From Panagrolaimus kolymaensis (taxonomy: Eukaryota; Nematoda; Chromadorea; Rhabditida; Panagrolaimidae), in the NCBI GenBank assembly GCA_028622995.1, contig JAJQJQ010000025.1, positions 3,286,001 to 3,350,000 of the forward strand: a stretch of 64,000 nt of DNA, read 5' to 3'. Under the pieces are notes generated by a model. The model did no database searches. It was not told the origin of the DNA and worked only from the letters and a program-made list of their open reading frames with translations. The translations under genes and the position numbers were made by a program. Each line of letters begins with the position of its first letter. Within the stretch, counting starts at the first letter, position 1. Shown here one piece after another: positions 53,003-60,789 of the stretch.

Positions 53003-53762
53003 ATGGATTCCAACTTTGTCAAACCCGATCCTCAACAAGAAGAAAGCGAGGATTTGTTTGCACCCCTTGAGGATCCTGGTGACTTATTCGATTGGTTTAT
53101 TCCATCACCACCAAAAACAAGCGAGCCATTTCCTGATAATCAGATGGAAGCTCTCTTCGAAAAACTTGAACTCGAAGAAGCTCAAAACATTGATCCTGCA
53201 GCGTTTTATGGGTAAGCTTTTCCCTTCTTCTTTTTTTACCCTCTTTCTTATTTTTTATAGATATCCCCCATATCAGAAAAAAACTGTTGATTTTTTGATC
53301 CAATTTGAAAAGCAATATGGATGCTCGAAAAAAAGTGCGATTATCTTTCCGTGTAATCACATCACTTCGTTTCACAGCCTTTGGGGTCAACAATTAAATG
53401 CAAATTATGAATTTGAATGCATCAAATGTCATACATTCCATTCTTATGAATTGGTTATGCCCCATCATGGGTAAGCTTTTACGCTTTTTTATTAACTCTC
53501 TTTTGACATTCTTTTTTTCAGCTACAATACAATGCAACCAAAAACTAATAACTTCATTGATGAATTTGAAGAAGCATATGGGCACTCCAAAAAACCCCAC
53601 GTTATTTTCCCCTGCGATCATGTTCATGAAAAGAATGTCATTTACGAGTTAGTGTTCAATGAATCGAACGAATTTGAATGTAAATTGTGTAAAACCTGGC
53701 ACCATGGAGATCTCATCGTTCCAACCAGTCGGCCTTTAACAGCATATTCAACATACCTCTGA
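53003..53762 (+). CDS. Acidic protein with a duplicated CxH...CxxC zinc domain (Polinton accessory)
   Basis: Exons 53003-53211, 53261-53470 and 53522-53762 join in phase to 219 residues. Exon 1 is acidic and ends around GDLFDWFIPSP, which looks like a transactivation motif. Exons 2 and 3 each encode one copy of a ~70-residue domain: a helix with FEKQYG or FEEAYG, then FPCNH or FPCDH, then FECIKCHTFH or FECKLCKTWH. The C-x-H and C-x2-C pairs probably bind zinc. Both introns interrupt a Gly codon at the same phase (TAT/CAT GG|GTAAGC), so the second domain is an exon duplication. A nuclear regulator is a reasonable guess; no family is recognised. Confidence 0.7.
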
Positions 53763-53946
53763 TATAAATCCCTTGTTGCATCTCCTAAACTTTTTAACAT
53801 TTTTTCTTTTCTTTTGCTCAATGCTTTTCCATTCTAACGATGCTTTTTTTTGTTACCGTAATAAAAATTTATGTAAGTGAGATCAAAGGTGTTGATTCAG
53901 CAAACATATTTTTTTCTCAAACCATTGTGTGTATTTTCATTGCGTC

Positions 53947-54258
53947 GACGGACAGAACCTGATGGGGAGTCGCGTCCATCCTTTCTCCACACACGCGCGC
54001 ATGCGCGCATCCTCTTGCTGATTTACAAAAAATTGTTCATTTTCTCTTTGAGTTGCACTAGTTTGTATGCTTAAGCGTTGTATTTCGGGAATTTATCGGA
54101 AAATTATCAGGAGAAGGAACATTTTTTGCGCAAAAGTGAGACACTTTTTTTGCACAACTTTTTTACAGCTGTTGCATACTTAACTGTTGTTTTTCGGGAA
54201 TTTTTTGCGCACTTTTTTCCTCTTTTGTTTGCACAAGTCTTTGCATAATTTTTTATGC
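53947..54258. repeat. ~311-bp direct repeat, copy A, upstream of the ATPase gene
   Basis: Nearly identical to 56921-57231 (a handful of substitutions and single-base indels). It starts gacggacagaacctgatggg and ends ataattttttatgc, includes the 14-bp perfect palindrome gcgcgcatgcgcgc, and holds the sentence-like pair ttcgggaattt twice. Each copy lies just upstream of a core gene (ATPase here, integrase for copy B). Confidence 0.9.
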
Positions 54259-54370
54259 ATAACAAAAATTATGTCAACTCAAAGGTCACATAGGGATATT
54301 TCCCTGATCAGAAAAAAAGCTATGTAAGAAAAAAGAAGAATCTGTAAATTTTTTAGTTGCTATAAGTATT

Positions 54371-55024
54371 ATGGTTGACGAACAGTCGGATTTTGTTTTT
54401 TCGGGGAGTGATTTTAAAATACACATCCCCAGTTGCTGTATTTTTTCTGGCCCCAGTAGCAGCGGAAAAACAACATTGCTAAAATCTTTCATCAAGCAAA
54501 GAGAGGGTTTATTTGAGCCAGCGCCTGCAACTGTTTTATATTGCTTTGGGGAATATCATGAATATGTTGATGAGCTAAAACAACTAAAAATACAAACGCA
54601 TTATGGAGTTCCATCTGATGAGCTTTTGGATTCTATGCCTAAACCTTTATTGCTAATACTTGATGATCTCGTCAATGAGATGGATTCAGAATTTCTTGAC
54701 ATTTTATTCACCAAGAAAAGCCATCATCAGCAAATTTGCGTTCTGCTTCTCACACAAATTTTATTCTTGCCTAAACTTCGAACGCCTAGGATAAATTCTC
54801 ATTATTTCGTGTTTCTCCGATCACCCGCCTTCAGAAATCAGCTTCGTAATTTCGGCGTACAAATTTTTGCAGGAAAAGTGAACGAGTTTATGAAAGCATA
54901 CGACGACTCAACTTCGCACAAATACGGCTACTTAATGGTAAACGTCCACACCAAATCGTGTAATACTTTACGTCTTACTACCAATATTCTCCCCGACGAA
55001 GACACAATCATATACAAAATATGA
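54371..55024 (+). CDS. FtsK/HerA-type genome-packaging ATPase
   Basis: 217 residues; the family in Polintons is usually of about this size. It is expected to pump DNA into the capsid. Visible motifs: Walker A GPSSSGKT near residue 27-34, preceded by a beta strand (CCIFSG), Walker B LLLILDDL near residue 95, and a later sensor-like strand (CVLLLTQ) with a Gln after it, as in the A32-like branch. Start ATG 54371 follows ttgctataagtatt. Its stop overlaps the next start (ATGA at 55021-55024). It lies 112 bp after direct repeat copy A. No intron. All catalytic motifs are present, so it is probably functional. Confidence 0.9.
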   Translation: MVDEQSDFVFSGSDFKIHIPSCCIFSGPSSSGKTTLLKSFIKQREGLFEPAPATVLYCFGEYHEYVDELKQLKIQTHYGVPSDELLDSMPKPLLLILDDLVNEMDSEFLDILFTKKSHHQQICVLLLTQILFLPKLRTPRINSHYFVFLRSPAFRNQLRNFGVQIFAGKVNEFMKAYDDSTSHKYGYLMVNVHTKSCNTLRLTTNILPDEDTIIYKI

Positions 55025-55317
55025 GTTTCGATCAAGCCAAACTTCTCAGAAGCATTGAAAAATCAAAATCTATCACCAAGATTATGAAATTAAATTCCGA
55101 GGAGCTTATGTTCCTTTCTCAAATCTTTTTATACTTTTTTACTGCTAAAAAACCTGTCCAATCCTTTTATTGTAATCGTCAAAAAACTTGTGCTCCCATC
55201 ATCAAGAAATTCGGTAGAGCTCGAACTGAAAAAGCTGCTCGAAAAATAGCTAAAGAAGTTCCTCTTAAAGTGTTTCAAAGTGTGTCTCGATGGGCCATTA
55301 AAAGCTTTAAAAATTAA
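55021..55317 (+). CDS. 98-residue basic protein overlapping the ATPase stop
   Basis: The ATG overlaps the ATPase stop as ATGA, a virus-like compact arrangement that is unusual for a worm gene. The N-terminal part is helical (LLRSIEKSKSITKIMKLN), then a short hydrophobic stretch (LMFLSQIFLYFF), and a basic second half (KFGRARTEKAARKIAKEV) that could bind DNA. It may be translated by re-initiation after the ATPase or from its own transcript. I do not recognise the family. Confidence 0.65.
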   Translation: MSFDQAKLLRSIEKSKSITKIMKLNSEELMFLSQIFLYFFTAKKPVQSFYCNRQKTCAPIIKKFGRARTEKAARKIAKEVPLKVFQSVSRWAIKSFKN

Positions 55318-55489
55318 TTGTGCTTTTTTTATTATGTAAAACTTTTTTTATTTTTGTGCAGAAAAATATGTAATTCTTATGCAAAAATATTGTGTAATAC
55401 TTTTTTTGTTGTGTAAAACCTTTATGAAATAAATATAAACTTTTTTTATTGCAACATAATTGAAAAGTCGTTAAAACGATAAAATACTT
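55318..55489. repeat. Spacer with TTRTGYAAAA repeats between convergent genes
   Basis: Contains ttatgcaaaaatattgtgta and ttgttgtgtaaaacc units, then the AT-rich 3' flank of the PAZ gene. Confidence 0.55.
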
Positions 55490-55819
55490 TTAAAGTTCAA
55501 TTTCAAGGACTTCAATAGGATAGTATTCTTGCTGACCATTTTCAAGCAAAACTCGATAGAGGGGCAAATGTGGATATTTAAGAATGATTCGATACTTGAC
55601 GAAGAAGTATTGTTGGATGGTGACATTCAAGAAGCCTCCAAGAGCATGAGTTGATCTAGCACTTGTTTGAGTGAATGAGCCACGTGGAAGTTCTCGTGCC
55701 TTTAATTTCTTCATTGCGCGAACATTTATTTTAGCATCCCATAGATGCCAATTTAATTTTGTATAAGGAAGTCGATGTCCACCGCGTTCGAGAATGTGAT
55801 CGATCAATGGAACTCCCAT
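55490..55819 (-). CDS. Stand-alone Argonaute-type PAZ domain protein
   Basis: 109 residues, single exon, ATG at 55819. The last ~45 residues match the C-terminal part of an Argonaute PAZ domain: a helix with VTIQQYFFVKY, then ILKYPHLPLYRV, then YYPIEVLEI. In Argonautes the same order reads as 'YF..KY.I.LKYP.LP...V...YLP.EV..I'. The first half (GVPLIDHILE, then KINVRAMKKLKARELPRGSF) fits the start of the domain. No N, MID or PIWI part is present, and the chain ends right after PAZ with TAA, so it cannot slice. PAZ grips the 3' end of small RNAs. It is divergent from the core-protein gene (34-bp gap) and inside the block flanked by the direct repeats. The origin is probably a worm Argonaute. 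Alternative: chance similarity, which I think unlikely given the run YPHLP plus P-I-E-V. Confidence 0.75.
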   Translation of the reverse strand: MGVPLIDHILERGGHRLPYTKLNWHLWDAKINVRAMKKLKARELPRGSFTQTSARSTHALGGFLNVTIQQYFFVKYRIILKYPHLPLYRVLLENGQQEYYPIEVLEIEL

Positions 55820-55852
55820 TATTTTTTGCTATAAAAGTAGCTTTTTTAGATC

Positions 55853-56281
55853 ATGCAAAAGCTGATAGCTATACCCGTCTCGCGATATAACAACCTAGTT
55901 GAGAAAGAAAAATCAAAATCAGGTCTCAATGAAACAATCAATGCCACGGTTAAAAATCTTGAAAATCAAGAATATCTTCAACGTCAACGTCATTTTGATG
56001 TTGCCAATGAACAAATTCCTGAAACACACGATCGTCGCCTTCGTCAAACCGCCATCACCTCATTACCTCCTCCTTCAATTGGATTTCCTAATCGAACATA
56101 TAATAAAACCCCACTATACAGTCGACCAACCAAACGCGTATATGAAAGAAAACCACAAGTCAAGAAAGCTGCATCTAAAGTAGCTAAGAAAATAGTTAGA
56201 AAAACTCCCGCCAAAAAAGCAGTTGTTGCAGCAGCTCGGCCCGTTTTTACAGTACCAATCACAAAAAAATGGAAACTTTAA
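55853..56281 (+). CDS. Basic virion core-like protein
   Basis: 142 residues, single exon, starting MQKLIAIPVSRYNNLVE. An N-terminus of this type, 'hydrophobic-P-x-x-K/R-Y-x-x-L', is what I recall for core proteins of Polinton- and adintovirus-like elements. A Pro-rich middle (SLPPPSIGF) is followed by a Lys/Ala-rich tail with KKAASKVAKK and KTPAKKA repeats of histone H1 type, suited to condensing DNA. It shares a 34-bp intergenic gap (tataaaag at 55830-55837) with the divergent PAZ gene. Confidence 0.7.
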   Translation: MQKLIAIPVSRYNNLVEKEKSKSGLNETINATVKNLENQEYLQRQRHFDVANEQIPETHDRRLRQTAITSLPPPSIGFPNRTYNKTPLYSRPTKRVYERKPQVKKAASKVAKKIVRKTPAKKAVVAAARPVFTVPITKKWKL

Positions 56282-56920
56282 TTTTTTTTTTTTTTGCTAA
56301 ATTTCATTTATAATTTCATTTATAATTTTGACTTCTTCAAATGCTTGGATGCTTTTTCTTTTTTATGTTTAAAAACGATAAAATAAAATTTTTCTTTTTT
56401 TAACTTCTTTCTAGTTGCTTCAGACGAATGCGCATCTTTCTTTTTTTCTATTATTCATGTTCGCTACCTTTTTACTTCAATTTTATTATTTATGCGTATT
56501 TGTACTTTAATAACCCTTTCTTTATCTTGCGCTAAAAGCATTTTTGAATAGTATTCTGCAACAATTTTTTGGAATGAAAGAAAAAACGTCATGATGCACT
56601 TATGCTTGCGACGATTAGAAACTAATGAGAAGATGCAAATTTTTCTATTTCCATAAATGCGCTCATGGCCGCAATTTCAAAAAAAGTAAAACAAAAATAA
56701 AATAAGATAAAGATAAAATATTCAAAAAAGGGAGATGAGAAACAAAAAATTTAAAGAATGAATGAAACTCATTGCATGATTTTCCTGTTATTTTTTTAAG
56801 TTTGTTTGTTTTTGATGAATGTCATTTACCCCTGAGAGGTAATGTATTTTTTAAAAACAAGATTTTTTTTTTTCTTCTTCATGGATATGTGTGCCACAAT
56901 AGGTCACTCTCATAGACTAT
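56282..56920. other. 639-bp AT-rich gap before direct repeat copy B
   Basis: No coding signal. Simple AT-rich sequence without the TTRTGYAAAA spacer units that fill the other gaps of the element. The last 20-30 bases (ggtcactctcatagactat) precede the repeat and differ from the flank of copy A. Confidence 0.5.
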
Positions 56921-57231
56921 GACGGACAGAACCTGATGGGGAGTCGCGTCTATCCTTTCTCCACACACGCGCGCATGCGCGCATCCTCTTGCTGATTTAC
57001 AAAAAATTGTTCATTTTCTCTTTGAGTTGCACTAGTTTGTATGCTTAAGCGTTGTATTTCGGGAATTTATCGGAAAATTATCGGGAGAAAGAACATTTTT
57101 TGCGCAAAAGTGAGACACTTTTTTGCACAACTTTTTTGCAGCTGTTGCATACTTAACTGTTGTTTTTCGGGAATTTTTTGCGCACTTTTTTTCTCTTTTC
57201 TTTACACAAGTCTTTGCATAATTTTTTATGC
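56921..57231. repeat. ~311-bp direct repeat, copy B, upstream of the integrase gene
   Basis: Partner of 53947-54258 in the same orientation; start-to-start distance is 2974 bp. It ends 47 bp before the integrase ATG. An 89-codon open frame crossing it (57041-57310) is a by-product of the repeat. Confidence 0.9.
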
Positions 57232-57278
57232 GCGTTCAACTTTAAGACAACATTATGCAGAAAACATAATTTTCAGAG

Positions 57279-58361
57279 ATGGATACTTTATTGAAAAAAA
57301 TTTACACTGATCCAGAATTCTCCACAGCTGCTTATGGAGGTGTTAATATTTTGTTAAAGGAAGCTAAAAAACATAACCCTGATGTTACGAAAAAAGATGT
57401 TGTTAATTTTTTAAATAAATCCATGACCTATACTCTTCATCGCCCCATCAGACATCGATTCAAACGCTTAAAAACTATTAGCTATGGTTACTGGGATACA
57501 TGCCAAGCTGATTTAGCCGATATGCAAAAACTTTCTAAGGATAACAATGGATACAAGTACATCCTCGTTTTTGTTGAAATCCTTTCTCGTCAGCTATATG
57601 TCGAAGTAGTAAAGAATAAAGGAACGCTAGAAATGCAGAGAGCCTTCATGGCCATTTTTAAACGAGCTCCTAAACTTCCACAAATGATATTCACTGATCA
57701 AGGAAATGAGTTTGAATCAAATGCTATGGTAAAGTTCTTTGAAAAGCTTAAAATCAAAAAGTTTGCTTCATCCTATACCGAGACCAAGGCAGCTGTAGCT
57801 GAAAGAATGATTCGAACATTGCGTGCACGAATTTATCGCTATTTTACTGAAAAAGGCAGTAAAAGATATATAAACGTTTTGCACTCAATTGTCGATGGAA
57901 TCAACAATACTGTTTGTCGAGTAACTAAAATGAAGCCAATGGATGTCAACGAAGAAAATGCCTTTGAACTTGTGAAAAAGCTTTATGTTCCTGATATTCT
58001 TGAGGGTCCAAAAATAAAGCCAAAGTATAATGCAGGTGATACTGTTAGAGTGAGACAAAGAAAAGAAACTTTTCAACGTGGTTACGATATTGCTTGGAGT
58101 GATAAAATTTACACTATTGATAAACCCTTACCCACAAAACCCACAGCTTATAAACTAAAAGGCGATAAGAAAAATGAAATCTTAGATGGAAATTATTATA
58201 ATGAGGAAATGGGTTACTTTGATGCAGAAAATCCTGAAGCCGGGTATCGCATTGATATTTTAAAAACAAGAAAAAGAAGAGGAAAAACTGAATACTTTGT
58301 GCATTTTATTGGACATTCTGATGATGATGTATGGATTTCAGAAGCAGATATAATTAATTGA
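57279..58361 (+). CDS. Polinton integrase (DDE, retrovirus-like) with C-terminal chromodomain
   Basis: 360 residues, single exon, ATG 57279. The DDE catalytic core shows D in QADLADM (about residue 79), D in IFTDQGNEF (about residue 144) and E in AAVAERMIRTLRARIY (about residue 178), with the spacing usual for this family. An SH3-like stretch (AGDTVRVRQRK) follows, and a chromodomain at the end: YRIDILKTRK, then YFVHFIGHSDDDVWI. The chromodomain may direct insertion by reading histone marks. No HHCC zinc motif is evident in the ~75-residue N-terminal part. Direct repeat copy B lies immediately upstream. All catalytic residues are present. Confidence 0.93.
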   Translation: MDTLLKKIYTDPEFSTAAYGGVNILLKEAKKHNPDVTKKDVVNFLNKSMTYTLHRPIRHRFKRLKTISYGYWDTCQADLADMQKLSKDNNGYKYILVFVEILSRQLYVEVVKNKGTLEMQRAFMAIFKRAPKLPQMIFTDQGNEFESNAMVKFFEKLKIKKFASSYTETKAAVAERMIRTLRARIYRYFTEKGSKRYINVLHSIVDGINNTVCRVTKMKPMDVNEENAFELVKKLYVPDILEGPKIKPKYNAGDTVRVRQRKETFQRGYDIAWSDKIYTIDKPLPTKPTAYKLKGDKKNEILDGNYYNEEMGYFDAENPEAGYRIDILKTRKRRGKTEYFVHFIGHSDDDVWISEADIIN

Positions 58362-58420
58362 CTTTATGCAAAAATATTATGCAAAAAATATTATGCAAGG
58401 ATGTTATGCAAAAATATTGT
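58362..58420. repeat. TTATGCAAAA spacer array after the integrase
   Basis: Four imperfect units of ttatgcaaaaatat/ttatgcaaggatg directly after the stop codon. The same unit, in both orientations, fills most gaps of this element and is absent from the host flank. Confidence 0.75.
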
Positions 58421-58489
58421 ACATTTTTTTCTTCTCTAATTTTTTTCTCGAATAAAAAACTTTGTTCTTTTTAACCGAGGTCACATCAC

Positions 58490-58846
58490 ATGTCTTTTAA
58501 GTATAGTTTTTTCACAAACCCTTCAGTTGTTACTTTTTTAAGGGTCAAGTACAGTCGTGTTTTTCCTTTGCTCTGCATATCTTTAATGTTTCTTGTTTCC
58601 ATTGATTTCGAAAAAATTAATTGGAGCAATCTCTTTCAAGGCAATACTTCAAAAGCTCCAGAAAAAGCTGATCCTTGTGAAGTAGATTGTGAACCAGCAA
58701 AACCTGAGTTGGAATTAAAAAATAAAGACCCAAGTCTCATTATTCCCGCCTCAGCTGCACCTCTCACAACAACTCCTGAATCAGCTACCACTGATCCAAT
58801 TGTTATTCGTCCAATTAAAAGAAAATATAAAGATATTTTCACCTAA
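58490..58846 (+). CDS. 118-residue single-pass membrane protein (Polinton)
   Basis: ATG 58490. A hydrophobic segment at about residues 24-40 (VFPLLCISLMFLVSIDF) is followed by a Lys/Glu/Pro/Thr-rich tail and a basic end (IKRKYKDIF). Two Cys pairs lie near residue 64-70 (PCEVDCEP). It ends only 2 bp before the major capsid ATG, so the two are probably expressed together. I do not recognise a family; a minor virion membrane or scaffold protein is possible. Confidence 0.6.
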   Translation: MSFKYSFFTNPSVVTFLRVKYSRVFPLLCISLMFLVSIDFEKINWSNLFQGNTSKAPEKADPCEVDCEPAKPELELKNKDPSLIIPASAAPLTTTPESATTDPIVIRPIKRKYKDIFT

Positions 58847-58848
58847 TC

Positions 58849-60235
58849 ATGCAAAAATTAGATCCCACAAGTGCTGAAAAGCTTCCAGTTTCCATTGATT
58901 TCTTCAATACTGACCCAACGTTAGTGGCTTTTCAACATTCATCTTCAGTTGAATATATTCCACTCACACCCATTGGTACGTGGCCAATTCATTTTCGAAT
59001 CAATTCAGGTCAAGCATACATTGATCTCTCAAAATGTCATTTGGCAACAACCTTTAAAATCACAAAGAAAACTGGTGAAACACAAGTTAAAATAGCACCC
59101 ACTGATAATGTCAGCTTTATCAATGGCTTTGGAGCTACTTTCATTAAAAATATGAAAATTTCCTTTAATGGACGTCAAGTTTATAACTCAAATGACCTCT
59201 ACTCATACAACGCATATTTACGTCGTCGTTTATGCATTGGAGTAAATCGAAAAGAAGAGGAGCTCGAAGTTGCTGGCTTTTTTGAAGATGGAATGAGTCA
59301 AATGGGTGGTGCAGGATTCGAAGCAAGACGAGCATTGTTTGAAGGTGATTCAACTTTCCAAGCAATCTGTAGCTTAGATGCCGATTTTTTTCGACAAAGT
59401 AAGGGTTACTTTTTTTACACAATTTTTTTTTTTCTTTGCACAATATTTTTACACAATATTTTTACACAATATTTTTTGCACAATATTTTTACACAATATT
59501 TTTATAGATAAGATACTCCTCAACGAGATGGTAGTGGACATAGAGCTGACTCCACATAATAATTTCTTTGCCCTTTTGAACAACACCCAAAATGAGTATC
59601 AGTATCATCTGCTTGATTGTAAGCTGTACGCAAAGCAGCATTTATTGATACCGCAACTTGACTACGCCATTCAACAGAAACTTAATGCAAACACCGTTGC
59701 TAAATATGGTTTTGATAGAAGTTTGATGAAGAATTTCTTCATTTCTCCAGGTCGCTATGATTTCTCAACAACTTTGTTCTCTGACTATCTCCCCAAAAGA
59801 CTTTTTGCGGTATTGGTCGATGCAAAGGCTTTTTATGGGCATATTGGGATGTCACCATTTGAATTTGGTACATTCAATCTTGAATCCATTCGCTTAATTA
59901 CCAATGGCATCCATACTCCTGCATATCCCTATAAGCTAAACTGGCAATCAAAAATTTATGGCCGTGCTTTCAATGATATGGTTAAATCTGTGGATGGAAA
60001 ATGTGGCATTTCCATGCAAAAATACCTCAAACATTCTTGCATTTATGGATTTGACCTCCAATCTCAACATAGTGAAAAATTTATTGAGATGCAACAAATT
60101 GGCGCCACTGCGATCACTTTAAACTTCAGCTCACCTGTTCAAACGAATGGATTGCAGCTTATCGTATACGGCGAATTCAATTCGATCCTCGCGATAGATA
60201 AAAGCCGCACGATCACGACAGCCATGGCACTTTGA
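58849..60235 (+). CDS. Major capsid protein, double jelly-roll type
   Basis: Exons 58849-59398 and 59508-60235, joined in phase to 425 residues. This is the capsid building block of Polintons. N-terminal part: EYIPLTPIGTWPIHFRI, then YIDLSKCHL, the usual opening strands of the first jelly roll. The second half carries LPKRLFAVLVDAKAFYG, then NLESIRLITNGI, and a C-terminal strand LQLIVYGEFNS. Length is on the short side for the family. The 109-bp intron (59399-59507, GTAAGG donor, TTTATAG acceptor) consists almost entirely of TTTTTACACAATA units, the same repeat that fills the intergenic gaps. Capsid genes of Polintons often lack introns, so this one may be a recent gain. Frame otherwise intact. 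Confidence 0.9.
59399..59507 (+). repeat. Intron of the capsid gene made of ACACAATATTTTT repeats
   Basis: At least five imperfect units of (tttttacacaata/ttttgcacaata). The unit supplies the pyrimidine-rich tract leading to the acceptor. Confidence 0.8.
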
Positions 60236-60253
60236 TAGTTTTGCATAGCCAGG

Positions 60254-60520
60254 ATGCAGTCGATTTTTCTTTTTGCTCTCCTATTTCTCTCTCTTCAAAT
60301 GATCCACGCTAATGTCCCTTCTTCTTCTTCTTCCATTCCTCCTTCCAGTCATCTTGAGCAAACCTCTCCTATCTGCAAGATGGATCAGCCTCCAGCAACT
60401 TTCATCGGTCCCAATGCCACTATCACTGAAATCATAATCTTTGTTTCTGGATGGCTTTGTTGGCTATCTTATATGTTTTACCGTATTTTTGCGGGAATTA
60501 AAACTAACCCTGTCTTGTAA
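60254..60520 (+). CDS. 88-residue secreted/membrane protein (Polinton)
   Basis: ATG 60254, 18 bp after the capsid stop. A cleavable-looking signal sequence (QSIFLFALLFLSLQMIHA) is followed by a Ser/Pro linker and a C-terminal membrane segment (EIIIFVSGWLCWLSYMFY) with a short basic tail. Its position next to the capsid gene suggests a virion or exit role, but no family is recognised. Confidence 0.65.
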   Translation: MQSIFLFALLFLSLQMIHANVPSSSSSIPPSSHLEQTSPICKMDQPPATFIGPNATITEIIIFVSGWLCWLSYMFYRIFAGIKTNPVL

Positions 60521-60789
60521 TGTTTTCTTGTTTTTTTTTTTAAAAACTGACTTAACTTTGTTAAGAGACCAATAAATTCTTTTTTTTTTTACATAACTGT
60601 GTCTTGATTTTATGCATAATATTTTTACACAACACAATTCATCTTCTTACATAACTTTTGCACAACTCTTTTTTTCTTTCTTTGCATAAGAAATCTTCCT
60701 GGTCTTTTTTTGCACAAAAAAATAGTTCGCGATTTTTCTCTAACAGTTGGCAAAAAATAGGTTTTTCTAAAATGTAGCAATTTTAGATT
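60521..60789. repeat. Spacer with TTTTRCACAA / TTRCATAA repeats
   Basis: Units such as atatttttacacaacacaat and cttttgcacaactct, oriented as in the introns. They lie upstream of the penton-like gene. Confidence 0.6.

Noticed and set aside
53947..57231. Interpretation of the 311-bp repeats as LTRs of a nested retroelement
   Set aside because: No TG...CA termini, no primer-binding or polypurine site, and the interior genes are Polinton genes rather than gag-pol.
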